From Allofrancisella inopinata (GTDB taxonomy: Bacteria; Pseudomonadota; Gammaproteobacteria; Francisellales; Francisellaceae), in the NCBI RefSeq assembly GCF_012222965.1, contig NZ_CP038241.1, positions 1,116,001-1,180,000 of the forward strand: DNA of 64,000 nucleotides, read 5' to 3'. Every line of letters starts with the position of its first letter. The first letter of the stretch is position 1. Positions 18,472 through 27,794 of this stretch are shown piece by piece. A model generated the notes under the pieces. It searched no databases and was not told where the DNA came from. It saw only the letters and a list, made by a program, of their open reading frames with translations. The position numbers and the translations under genes were made by a program.

Positions 18472-20531
18472 GCTATTATGATAATTTAAATGAGAATATA
18501 CAAAATATATCACGTGAGTCTGATTGGGGTGATTATTATTATGCTTTAAGTCCACAAGAAGGTTTATGCTTTGGTCTAAGTGCTATGTGGGGTCAAGCAT
18601 ATTTGGCCAATGATGTTGAAACTTTTTATAAAAGATTAGAGTTACTTACAAGGAATAACATAACAGGGTATTTTAATGGCAAGCCATACAATAATTTAAG
18701 CGAACTTATTAATGCTGTATGTACCTTTGAAAAGACACTCTGTAATCTTGGAAAAGAAAAAGTCAAGCATCGTATTAATAGCCTAGATCTAGGTAGAAAC
18801 CAAGAGCAAAAAAAACTATATTCCCTAGTTATATCAATAAGAGCTTTTTTAGATGGATTGCTTGCATATCACTCCCCTGAAAACACATTCTTAACCGAGC
18901 TTAAAAATAATAAGATATATTCTCAAAGCGTATTAAAAACTTCTCCGTTTGTTATAAATAAAAAATTAACTGTGGTTAATCAAGGGATATTTGGTGATCA
19001 AGGGTCTAATGTTACTTATCAAAGAGTTTCTCCTTTTATAAAAATATACAATTACCCTTTCATTGGAGACAAACGGGATTATTGCGGTTTCTTAGAACCA
19101 TTAGTTGATAAGTTTACTAAATGTCAATTTCGTACTTACATCAGCGTGGGGAGTATTAATCATTCTATTGCATTTAATAGTAAGTTAGAGTTGTACAATG
19201 CTAATAATATGTTAACGTTAAGTAACAATATTAGGGCCACCAAATTTCATAATATTAGAGAGTTAGTAGATGGTATTTTTGAGGCTTTTTCTTTTAATAA
19301 AGAAGACAATAATCTTTTAACTCTAAATATATCAGTTTATATAAGTCCAACAATTGGGGTTAATCAATTTAGTGTTTATAGAGATTATTATGAGCCTGAT
19401 TTTAAAAAAAAGCTTGAAACCATTAAAGATCAAATATGTACTAGGTTAGATGAGTATACAAGTAAGTGGAAATATGGAGTTCACATAGCCCGCGCGAAAC
19501 GTACTAAAAATAAAATAGCCACGATAAATGTAGATAGCCTTCATGCATTCATTGAAAAAGAAAATTGCTTCTTACGAAATGAAGCAAATGATAATTTAAC
19601 TGGAGAACTTTGCAAAAATAACTGGTTGCCATTAGATAATAATTTAAATGGTTCAGGATACAGAATGGTTATTACAGAATCACTAACCGAGATTGAGAAA
19701 CTTTACACTAAAAGGATAGTAGGCGATGATAAATACTATAAAGAGATATTACTTGAAAATATTTTTAAAAAAAGGTATCACGAGAATACTAATTTATTAT
19801 ATATTTCCTGTGAAAACGGTCATACAGAAATAGTTAAGTTATTATTAGCTAAAGCCAACCTTGATATAAACAGACCTATATCTACAGGCTCCACCCCTTT
19901 ATATATTTCCTGTGAAAATGGTCATACAGAAATAGTTAAGTTGTTACTAGCTAAGAATGCTGTTATAAACAAATCCATAGATGGTGGATATACCCCTTTA
20001 TTCATTGCCTGTAATAAAGGTCATATAGAAATAGTTAAGTTATTACTAAGTCAAGTTTCATTAGCTAAAGATAATAATTCTATTGCCAGTTATTTTGCGG
20101 CTGGGTGTTATAAAGATTCAAACAATCAAGTCTTGGCATTGTTAAAAAGTTATTTTCAGCAGCATGATATTAATATCCCATGGCATATGCCACAAGAGAA
20201 TGGGGTTACAACACCATTCACTCCTTTAATGCTAGGATGTTATTTTATGGATAATAGAAGTATTAGATGGCTTTTTGATAACTATAAGGATAATTTGAAG
20301 AACGGCATAATTTCTGAAAATAGACGCGCTCTAGAATGGTATCAAACCCATAATTCCAAAGGTAACGTAGATTATAATAAAAGTATAGAAAGTAATTTAC
20401 AAAAATTATGTAAGGAAAGGGTTTTCAATAAAAGTGTTAGTATTCAAAATGCTAAACCCACAAGAAAAAGAGAGGTAAAATATGTTAATAAAAAACAGAC
20501 ATTTTTATGGAAGAGATCCATAAAAATCTAA
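18468..20531 (+). CDS. Ankyrin-repeat protein with N-terminal Cys/His papain-like domain (candidate effector)
   Basis: 687 residues, no signal peptide. The N-terminal domain (about 1-300) has PQEGLCFGLSAMWGQAYL with Cys34, then FLDGLLAYHS near 127-136, and SINHSIAF with His232 followed by ELYNANN (Asn244). The same order (EGGMCYGIAFM, WLDGVTVYHG, SGHTIAI, then Asp) occurs in the protein at 43155-45752, so the domain is shared. Cys-helix, His-strand and Asn/Asp is the pattern of papain-fold proteases such as the C58 (YopT) group; activity is inferred only. Residues 440-540 hold at least three ankyrin repeats (GHTEIVKLLLA twice, GHIEIVKLLLS), the first two nearly identical, with weaker repeats after. 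The C-terminus is very basic. Such proteins in intracellular bacteria are often host-directed effectors. Confidence 0.8.
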   Translation: MSYYDNLNENIQNISRESDWGDYYYALSPQEGLCFGLSAMWGQAYLANDVETFYKRLELLTRNNITGYFNGKPYNNLSELINAVCTFEKTLCNLGKEKVKHRINSLDLGRNQEQKKLYSLVISIRAFLDGLLAYHSPENTFLTELKNNKIYSQSVLKTSPFVINKKLTVVNQGIFGDQGSNVTYQRVSPFIKIYNYPFIGDKRDYCGFLEPLVDKFTKCQFRTYISVGSINHSIAFNSKLELYNANNMLTLSNNIRATKFHNIRELVDGIFEAFSFNKEDNNLLTLNISVYISPTIGVNQFSVYRDYYEPDFKKKLETIKDQICTRLDEYTSKWKYGVHIARAKRTKNKIATINVDSLHAFIEKENCFLRNEANDNLTGELCKNNWLPLDNNLNGSGYRMVITESLTEIEKLYTKRIVGDDKYYKEILLENIFKKRYHENTNLLYISCENGHTEIVKLLLAKANLDINRPISTGSTPLYISCENGHTEIVKLLLAKNAVINKSIDGGYTPLFIACNKGHIEIVKLLLSQVSLAKDNNSIASYFAAGCYKDSNNQVLALLKSYFQQHDINIPWHMPQENGVTTPFTPLMLGCYFMDNRSIRWLFDNYKDNLKNGIISENRRALEWYQTHNSKGNVDYNKSIESNLQKLCKERVFNKSVSIQNAKPTRKREVKYVNKKQTFLWKRSIKI

Positions 20532-20557
20532 GCAGTTTATATTGTTTGTTATTTAGC

Positions 20558-21739
20558 TTATTTTAAAGGAGCTGAAGCACTAGCTTGTACACGTTGGTTA
20601 CTTGCATCACTCTTAGCAACACCTGATAGAGTATCATAATAACCAAACCCTTTTGTTATTATTTTCTCACTATCTAAACCTAGAGATTTCATATAATTAG
20701 CAACTGCTTGTGCTCTCTTTTCAGAAAGCTTTTGATTGTAAACCTCAAACTCACCACCAGTTTGACCTTGGGATGCGTAACCTTTGACTGTTACAGATGC
20801 GATGTTACTATCTTTAACAAAATTCACAAAAGAAGATATCGCTTCTTTACCTTTTTTATTTAATTCAGCACTATCATAAGCAAATTTAGTGTCTAAATAA
20901 ACAGTTACATCATCCCCATCTACCGTGTAGCAAGCAACTCCCTCTTTAGTTAAGTTAAAGTTACCTTCACACTGTTTTATGCCTTCTGGTAGCATATATT
21001 TAGCTTCATCTATTGATGGTATAGCTGCAACAGCTCCTGTTTCTGCAGCTGTTTTAACGCCATTATCTTGTATCTTTGCAGTACTTGTACCAGCAGAATC
21101 TCCACCAAAGAACCAAGTAAGGCCTGCACCTATCATATTAGTTCCTGCTGCTGCGTTGATCTGTTGACCACCACCAGCAATTGGGTTTGGTGCCATTGTT
21201 TGAATATATCTGTAATCAACACTAGCTTGAACATCTCTAGATAATTCAAACTTAAGTCCTCCTCCTACATCCCATGCCCCTGTAGCACGTCCAGCAAGGT
21301 TCGCCCATCCAGCACCACCTACCGCATATGGAGTAAACATAGTATCATTTGACAAGTTAATTACACCTTCACCTAAACCACCAAACATACCATTATATGT
21401 AGCAAACTGATTATATTGAATAGCTAAGTATTTATTAAAATTATAACCTACTATACCATTCCAGCCTGAATTAGAGCCTTTAGAATTTATATTATTAGCA
21501 AAACCACTAACACCTATGCCTAAATACCACTGGCCTGTTCTATCTTGTGGACCCCAAGTGTTATTTTCATTAGTTATAGAACTCCAAGTGTTTGCAAAAG
21601 GTTTCATAATAGTACTTGAAAGACTTGTATCTACTGAAGAACTATCATTAACTGTAGTATCTGAAGTTACATCTGCAAAAGACATAGTAGTTGTACCAAG
21701 TAGCACTGATGTAGCTACAATAATACTCTTTAATTTCAT
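20558..21739 (-). CDS. fopA: FopA outer-membrane protein (OmpA family)
   Basis: Major Francisella outer-membrane protein. 393 residues, the known FopA length. Signal peptide of about 22 residues ending MSFA, then an eight-strand beta-barrel domain (about 60-212) ending in LTWFFGG, a linker with a small cysteine pair (QCEGNFNLTKEGVAC), and an OmpA-type peptidoglycan-binding domain (about 275-393) with VTVKGYASQG and NQKLSEKRAQAVANYM. AAGGAG precedes the ATG by five bases. The first 230 codons and the 5' region are duplicated upstream as a truncated copy (21842-22570). Convergent with the ankyrin gene, 26 bp apart. Confidence 0.93.
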   Translation of the reverse strand: MKLKSIIVATSVLLGTTTMSFADVTSDTTVNDSSSVDTSLSSTIMKPFANTWSSITNENNTWGPQDRTGQWYLGIGVSGFANNINSKGSNSGWNGIVGYNFNKYLAIQYNQFATYNGMFGGLGEGVINLSNDTMFTPYAVGGAGWANLAGRATGAWDVGGGLKFELSRDVQASVDYRYIQTMAPNPIAGGGQQINAAAGTNMIGAGLTWFFGGDSAGTSTAKIQDNGVKTAAETGAVAAIPSIDEAKYMLPEGIKQCEGNFNLTKEGVACYTVDGDDVTVYLDTKFAYDSAELNKKGKEAISSFVNFVKDSNIASVTVKGYASQGQTGGEFEVYNQKLSEKRAQAVANYMKSLGLDSEKIITKGFGYYDTLSGVAKSDASNQRVQASASAPLK

Positions 21740-21784
21740 AAAAACTCCTTTTCACATGCCAAACATGCGTTAGTTTAATAAATA
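21037..21784. repeat. fopA 5' duplication, copy A (748 bp, inside the full-length gene)
   Basis: Direct repeat partner of 21868-22615, offset exactly 831 bp. It covers the 5' non-coding 45 bp, ribosome site and first 234 codons of fopA. I count only about four base differences between the copies, so the duplication is recent or kept alike by gene conversion. Confidence 0.95.
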
Positions 21785-21841
21785 ATTTTCCATAACCATA
21801 ACTAAAGTATACTATGTAAAACTATTTTTCAACCTTTTTAT

Positions 21842-22570
21842 CTAACGGAAATTAAATATTGTTGCGTCTGTTTCTGCAGCTGTTTTAGCGCCATTATCTT
21901 GTATCTTTGCAGTACTTGTACCAGCAGAATCTCCACCAAAGAACCAAGTAAGGCTTGCACCTATCATATTAGTTCCTGCCGCTGCGTTGATCTGTTGACC
22001 ACCACCAGCAATTGGGTTTGGTGCCATTGTTTGAATATACCTGTAATCAACACTAGCTTGAACATCTCTAGATAATTCAAACTTAAGTCCTCCTCCTACA
22101 TCCCATGCCCCTGTAGCACGTCCAGCAAGGTTCGCCCATCCAGCACCACCTACCGCATATGGAGTAAACATAGTATCATTTGACAAGTTAATTACACCTT
22201 CACCTAAACCACCAAACATACCATTATATGTAGCAAACTGATTATATTGAATAGCTAAGTATTTATTAAAATTATAACCTACTATACCATTCCAGCCTGA
22301 ATTAGAGCCTTTAGAATTTATATTATTAGCAAAACCACTAACACCTATGCCTAAATACCACTGGCCTGTTCTATCTTGTGGACCCCAAGTGTTATTTTCA
22401 TTAGTTATAGAACTCCAAGTGTTTGCAAAAGGTTTCATAATAGTACTTGAAAGACTTGTATCTACTGAAGAACTATCATTAACTGTAGTATCTGAAGTTA
22501 CATCTGCAAAAGACATAGTAGTTGTACCAAGTAGCACTGATGTAGCTACAATAATACTCTTTAATTTCAT
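21842..22570 (-). CDS. Truncated second copy of fopA (signal peptide and beta-barrel only)
   Basis: 242 residues. Residues 1-234 equal FopA at 20558-21739 except for two substitutions (Gly to Ser in the last barrel strand, IGASLTWFF, and Val to Ala in the linker). It then leaves the repeat after ETDA and ends TIFNFR. It therefore keeps the export signal and all the barrel strands but lacks the OmpA peptidoglycan-binding domain. Ribosome site and ATG are identical to the full gene. Because the barrel is complete it could be made and inserted, or it may be a pseudogene. The two copies have different upstream DNA, each with a TTGAAA about 92 bp before the ATG. Confidence 0.75.
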   Translation of the reverse strand: MKLKSIIVATSVLLGTTTMSFADVTSDTTVNDSSSVDTSLSSTIMKPFANTWSSITNENNTWGPQDRTGQWYLGIGVSGFANNINSKGSNSGWNGIVGYNFNKYLAIQYNQFATYNGMFGGLGEGVINLSNDTMFTPYAVGGAGWANLAGRATGAWDVGGGLKFELSRDVQASVDYRYIQTMAPNPIAGGGQQINAAAGTNMIGASLTWFFGGDSAGTSTAKIQDNGAKTAAETDATIFNFR

Positions 22571-22615
22571 AAAAACTCCTTTTCACATGCCAAACATGCG
22601 TTAGTTTAATAAATA
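21868..22615. repeat. fopA 5' duplication, copy B (748 bp, truncated gene)
   Basis: Direct repeat partner of 21037-21784. Homology stops in the linker codons and 45 bp before the start codon. The 83 bp between the copies (21785-21867) is the upstream region of the full-length gene and holds the terminal eight codons of the truncated copy. Confidence 0.95.
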
Positions 22616-22715
22616 TTAATTAAATACTTAAATAAATTATTACAATTATAATAAAATTTCAACATTTTTTTAAAATAAAATAAAAAATAATATAGGGTTT
22701 AAAGAAGCATGCAAC

Positions 22716-23454
<739 letters not shown>

Positions 23455-23458
23455 AACT

Positions 23459-24010
23459 TTAAAACAAACCTAACTCTAGTTTTGCCTCTTCTGTCATCAT
23501 TTCAGAATTCCAAGGAGGATCGAAAACCATTACGACATCAACCTTATCTACATTTGGTAACATTGCTACTCTTTTTTCAACATCTGTCATTAACACAGGA
23601 CCCATACCACATCCTGGTGCTGTAAGAGTCATATCTATTATTACATGATAATTACTACTTTCTAACTTCCTAGTTACAACGTTATAGATCAAACCTAAGT
23701 CCACTATATTTACTGGAATTTCTGGATCATAGACAGTCTTCATCTGATCCCAAATGGCATCCATATTAATAGGGTCACCTGCTTTTATATCATAATCTTC
23801 AACAGGGTATCTTACTATTTGCTTACCAATTGCATCAGCATCTTTTCCATCTAAGTGAAGTAGATTACCATTAACGTTTAAAGTAAAACTTCCACCTTTA
23901 TCTTGAGTTACAAGTACCTCTTGTCCTGGCATTAGCTCAACCTCATTACCAAACGGTACTGCTATTGCTTTTACTTGTCTTCTTATTATTGTTACATCTG
24001 TGGGTTTCAT
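23459..24010 (-). CDS. sufT: SufT-type Fe-S assembly protein (DUF59/MIP18 domain)
   Basis: 183 residues. The N-terminal 80 residues are a SufT-specific region with a small beta fold (VTQDKGGSFTLNVNGNLLHL). The C-terminal DUF59 domain carries VYDPEIPVNIVDLGLIY and the conserved Cys motif TAPGCGMGPVL, then DPPWNSEMM. SufT helps maturation of Fe-S proteins under iron or oxygen stress in bacteria that use the SUF system. It sits 8 bp after sufA and 4 bp before coaD in the same direction, which supports the name. Confidence 0.9.
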   Translation of the reverse strand: MKPTDVTIIRRQVKAIAVPFGNEVELMPGQEVLVTQDKGGSFTLNVNGNLLHLDGKDADAIGKQIVRYPVEDYDIKAGDPINMDAIWDQMKTVYDPEIPVNIVDLGLIYNVVTRKLESSNYHVIIDMTLTAPGCGMGPVLMTDVEKRVAMLPNVDKVDVVMVFDPPWNSEMMTEEAKLELGLF

Positions 24011-24018
24011 TATTATTC

Positions 24019-24372
24019 CTAAACTGTAAAGCTTTCACCGCAACCACAACGAGCTGACTCGTTTGGATTAGTGTATTCTAATTTATATAAGCCAAACTCA
24101 TGTTTAACATAATCTATCTTTAATCCATCAAGAAAATCTTTAGATTTATCAGATACAAAAAACTTTAAACCATGTTGTACTAATTCTGTAGTCTCTAATG
24201 GCTTACTATCAACAAAATCTATATCATAAGATAGGCCCGAACATCCCATAACTTTTGTGCCAATGTAAACTCCTATACTTTGCGGGTGTTTTTCTAGGTG
24301 TTTCTTAAAATGCTTCGCAGCTGATTCTGTAACTTCTAATATATTATTTGTGGGATTAAAAATTTCTACCAT
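24019..24372 (-). CDS. sufA: SufA/IscA-type Fe-S carrier
   Basis: A-type carrier that receives clusters from a scaffold and passes them to target proteins. 117 residues with the three ligand cysteines of the family: Cys44 in VMGCSGLSY, then Cys109 and Cys111 in RCGCGESF. SufA, IscA and ErpA are hard to separate by motif; the position between sufS and sufT favours SufA. Confidence 0.9.
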   Translation of the reverse strand: MVEIFNPTNNILEVTESAAKHFKKHLEKHPQSIGVYIGTKVMGCSGLSYDIDFVDSKPLETTELVQHGLKFFVSDKSKDFLDGLKIDYVKHEFGLYKLEYTNPNESARCGCGESFTV

Positions 24373-24397
24373 AGTATTAACCTCTTATTCTCTATGA

Positions 24398-25621
24398 CTA
24401 TTTTAATTGAGATATTACTTTTTTCAGAGCAGTTATACCCAGGTCTATCTCTTGGAATGTATTATACATACCAAATGATATTCTAACTGTTGAAGTAACC
24501 CCAAACCTGTACAACAATGGATGCGCGCAATGTTTACCTGTACGTACACAAATTCCTTTTATAGCAAGTAATTCTCCAATATCGCCAGCATTACATCCTT
24601 CTACAGTAAAAGTAATCACCGCTGCCTTATGCTTTGCTTTTCCAATAATATGTAAGCCTTCTATATTTTCCAGCTCAAAAGTCGCATAATTTAAAAGCTT
24701 TTGTTCATAATTAGCAACATTTTCCATACCTATAGAGTTCACATACTCAATTGCTCGACCAAAACCAATAACTCCAACAATATCTGGTGTGCCAGCCTCA
24801 AATTTGTATGGAGGTAATGCAAATGTAGTTTTCTCAATAGTTACATCTTCAACCATATCACCACCATAGTTATAAGGAGGCAATTGTTTTAATAAATCAT
24901 ATTTTCCATATAAAACACCAACCCCTGTAGGACCATAAAGTTTATGGCTAGAGAAAACAAAAAAATCGCAACCTAAGTCTTGAACATCTACTTTAGTATG
25001 GATTACAGCCTGGGCTCCGTCAACCAATACAAGGATATTAGGATTAATGTTCTTAACCTTACGAATAATCTCTTTTACAGGATTAATCGTACCTAATACA
25101 TTCGAGCAAAGCGTGATAGCCAAAACCTTAGTTTTAGCAGTAATTAAAGATAACAAATTATCTACATCAAGCTCGCCATTATCAGTAATTTTAGCAACTT
25201 TAAAGCTAAAGTTTTTGTTCTTGCATAACATCTGCCAAGGTACAAAATTTGCATGATGCTCCATTTCAGTTACTACTATCTCATCTTCTTCGTGTAAAAC
25301 AGCATTACCCAATGAATTAGCTACCAAATTAATAGCTTCTGTAGAACCTTTTGTCATTACTATTTCATTCTGAGATTTTGCGTTAATAAATTCTTTAACT
25401 ATAGAACGAACATTCTCATATCTATCACTAGCTTCTTGACTTAAAAAGTAGACTCCTCTATGCACATTTGCATAACTAAAAGCATAAGCATTAGCTACTG
25501 CATCAATCACCACTTGAGGCTTTTGTGCTGAAGCTCCTGTATCAAAAAAAACTACCGGCTTATTATTTACACTTTGAGCTAGAAAAGGGAAATCTTTTCT
25601 GATGTTATCAATATCGATCAT
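24398..25621 (-). CDS. sufS: SufS, group II cysteine desulfurase
   Basis: PLP enzyme that takes sulfur from cysteine for Fe-S assembly. 407 residues, the SufS length. The PLP lysine is Lys227 in SSHKLYGPTGVG; the persulfide cysteine is Cys365 in RTGKHCAHPL, the short-loop form of group II enzymes. HANFVPWQ and DGAQAV provide cofactor contacts. First of sufS-sufA-sufT-coaD-ferredoxin. No sufB, sufC or sufD is in this window, although they are usually adjacent, so the pathway is split here. SufE or SufU is also not seen nearby. Confidence 0.95.
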   Translation of the reverse strand: MIDIDNIRKDFPFLAQSVNNKPVVFFDTGASAQKPQVVIDAVANAYAFSYANVHRGVYFLSQEASDRYENVRSIVKEFINAKSQNEIVMTKGSTEAINLVANSLGNAVLHEEDEIVVTEMEHHANFVPWQMLCKNKNFSFKVAKITDNGELDVDNLLSLITAKTKVLAITLCSNVLGTINPVKEIIRKVKNINPNILVLVDGAQAVIHTKVDVQDLGCDFFVFSSHKLYGPTGVGVLYGKYDLLKQLPPYNYGGDMVEDVTIEKTTFALPPYKFEAGTPDIVGVIGFGRAIEYVNSIGMENVANYEQKLLNYATFELENIEGLHIIGKAKHKAAVITFTVEGCNAGDIGELLAIKGICVRTGKHCAHPLLYRFGVTSTVRISFGMYNTFQEIDLGITALKKVISQLK

Positions 25622-25702
25622 TTTTTTGTGTCAAATTTAAATTCGTAATAAAAACAAAAACAATTATACTAAATTAGTATAATTTTACTAGAGCTTAGTT
25701 AG

Positions 25703-27076
25703 CTAACATACTGGAACGTTAATAGCTAAACCACCTAAAGATGTTTCTTTATATTTGCTAGACATATCCAAACCTGTTTGATACATAACTTTTATGACAT
25801 AATCTAAGCCAACAAAACGTTTCTCACCCGTATCAAGATAAGCAAGTTTAGCAGCATTTATCGCCTGTACAGCCCCCATAGCGTTACGCTCAATACATGG
25901 AATCTGCACCAATCCTCCTATAGGATCACAAGTAAGCCCTAGATTATGCTCCATAGCTATCTCAGCGGCTGATTCTATAGACTCTATATCGCCACCCAGT
26001 AAAGCACAATATCCAGCTGCAGCCATTGAACAAGCTACACCTATCTCACCTTGGCAACCTACTTCTGCTGCTGAAATAGATGCTCCTGACTTATATAAAA
26101 TCCCTATCGCTGCACAAATAAGTAAATATTTATCGATATTTTCTTCAAGCTCAGCTTCTGTTAATTCTTTGTGTGTCTCAATATAATATTTTAATACTGC
26201 TGGTACAACTCCTGCAGCTCCATTTGTAGGTGCTGTAACTATACGCTCACCACATGCATTTTGCTCATTTACAGCTATAGCATATGCGTTTAAATAATTA
26301 AAATCTGTATTAACAACATTTTTTTCTCTAAGTTTTTTGATCATGCTAGGAGCTCTTTTTCGCACTTTTAATCCACCAGGTAACACCATCTCTGGACAGT
26401 TTAGCCCTCTCTCAATTGAATTGTTCATAGCTTGCCAGATTTCTTTTAATTTAATACGTGAGAGCTCTTCACCATAGGCTACTTTTTCATTTTCAAACAT
26501 TATTTGATCAATGCTTTTTTGCTCCTTTTCACACAGCTGACGAAGCTCTGCCATACTTGCAAACTTATATGGCTTATCACAAGGTTTTTCTGTAGGTACT
26601 GCATCTTTTTTAATTTGTTTTTTATCTACTATAAAGCCTCCCCCTATAGAGAAATATTCTTTTTCGCAAAGAAGTTTATCCTCAGCAAACAACGAAAAAC
26701 GCATACCGTTAGCATGCTCAGGTAAAAATTCATCATAATGGAAAATTAGATCTTTGTTATAATTAAAATCGATAGTGAATTGTTGATTTAGTTCTAACTT
26801 TTCGCTAGTCAAGCAATTGCTGTACAATTTTTTAGCTAGCTCAATATCTACTGATTCTGGTAAAAAACCCATAACACCTAAAATAACCGCATAATCAGTC
26901 TTATGACCTTTTCCTGTCAAAGCAAGAGAGCCATATAAATCTATCTGCATACGGCTTGTTTTTGGTAGATGTTCTTTATAAATGTTTACAAAGTCATAGC
27001 CTGCTCTCATTGGCCCTATAGTATGAGAAGAAGATGGCCCCACACCGATAGAAAAAAGCTCAAAAGTACTTTCCAT
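25703..27076 (-). CDS. sdaA: SdaA, iron-sulfur L-serine ammonia-lyase
   Basis: Deaminates L-serine to pyruvate with an oxygen-sensitive 4Fe-4S cluster. I start at the ATG at 27076 (457 residues) because a GGGGGG ribosome site precedes it; nine more codons upstream (to 27103) have no ribosome site. The N-terminal part has [16 protein letters not shown]. The C-terminal catalytic part has [34 protein letters not shown] and [16 protein letters not shown], which together hold the cluster cysteines. A single-chain enzyme as in E. coli. Downstream of the ygjP-like gene by 52 bp, so likely in the pheA transcript. Confidence 0.97.
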   Translation of the reverse strand: MESTFELFSIGVGPSSSHTIGPMRAGYDFVNIYKEHLPKTSRMQIDLYGSLALTGKGHKTDYAVILGVMGFLPESVDIELAKKLYSNCLTSEKLELNQQFTIDFNYNKDLIFHYDEFLPEHANGMRFSLFAEDKLLCEKEYFSIGGGFIVDKKQIKKDAVPTEKPCDKPYKFASMAELRQLCEKEQKSIDQIMFENEKVAYGEELSRIKLKEIWQAMNNSIERGLNCPEMVLPGGLKVRKRAPSMIKKLREKNVVNTDFNYLNAYAIAVNEQNACGERIVTAPTNGAAGVVPAVLKYYIETHKELTEAELEENIDKYLLICAAIGILYKSGASISAAEVGCQGEIGVACSMAAAGYCALLGGDIESIESAAEIAMEHNLGLTCDPIGGLVQIPCIERNAMGAVQAINAAKLAYLDTGEKRFVGLDYVIKVMYQTGLDMSSKYKETSLGGLAINVPVC

Positions 27077-27128
27077 AATATCCCCCCTGACCCAAGGATA
27101 CAAAAATATTACACTAAGTGATTATAAC

Positions 27129-27794
27129 CTATTTTAGACTTTTTTCCCTAACTTTCCAGTCTGGCATATAGTTTGCTATATAAGAGTAAAAATCTTTCGA
27201 ATGATTTGGATGTGTTAGATGAGCTACCTCATGAAGTATAACATACTCAATAGCTTTAATGTCCCTAAGTATAAGATCAATATTAAGATTTATAATTTTT
27301 TTAGTATGATTACAAGATCCCCACCTGGTTTTAACCTTTTTGATTACGACTCTTTGTACCTCTTGATTAGTTATTTTTAGATACTTAGCTACTAAGTTAT
27401 TTAAAATAATATCTGCCCTATCTTTGTAAAATTCTTCTAATAATTCTAATTTAAATTTTCTATTATCTATAACACTTGGATTCAAATAAAATACTAAAGA
27501 ATTTTCTTTCTCAACAAGCAGATTTTGCTTTGATTCTACAAGTTCTACCTTATACCCTTTACCAAGAAAAAACGCCTGGCTTGCTTGATCTAAAGTATAC
27601 AAACTGTAAAGGTATTTCTTATTAGCAGTAATCCTATTGCGATGTTTTTCTATCCAAGCTTTTCTTGTATCTAAAAGATCAAAAATCTCTTTCTTTGAGA
27701 AACTTTGAGGTGAAGTTACTACTACATTTCCTATTGCATCTAGAGCCAATTTAAGGCTTTTAATATTTTTATAGACTATCTTTACATTTTCCAT
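27129..27794 (-). CDS. YgjP/SprT-like zinc metalloprotease-fold protein
   Basis: 221 residues of the DUF45 (YgjP-like) family. The zinc site is HEVAH (His188, Glu189, His192) with a third ligand in HSKDF (His198). The upstream conserved stretch KTRWGSC at 155-161 is the other hallmark of the family. No signal peptide, so cytoplasmic. Substrates are not known. Its start abuts the stop of the 5'-nucleotidase gene (no gap), so the two are coupled. Confidence 0.9.
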   Translation of the reverse strand: MENVKIVYKNIKSLKLALDAIGNVVVTSPQSFSKKEIFDLLDTRKAWIEKHRNRITANKKYLYSLYTLDQASQAFFLGKGYKVELVESKQNLLVEKENSLVFYLNPSVIDNRKFKLELLEEFYKDRADIILNNLVAKYLKITNQEVQRVVIKKVKTRWGSCNHTKKIINLNIDLILRDIKAIEYVILHEVAHLTHPNHSKDFYSYIANYMPDWKVREKSLK

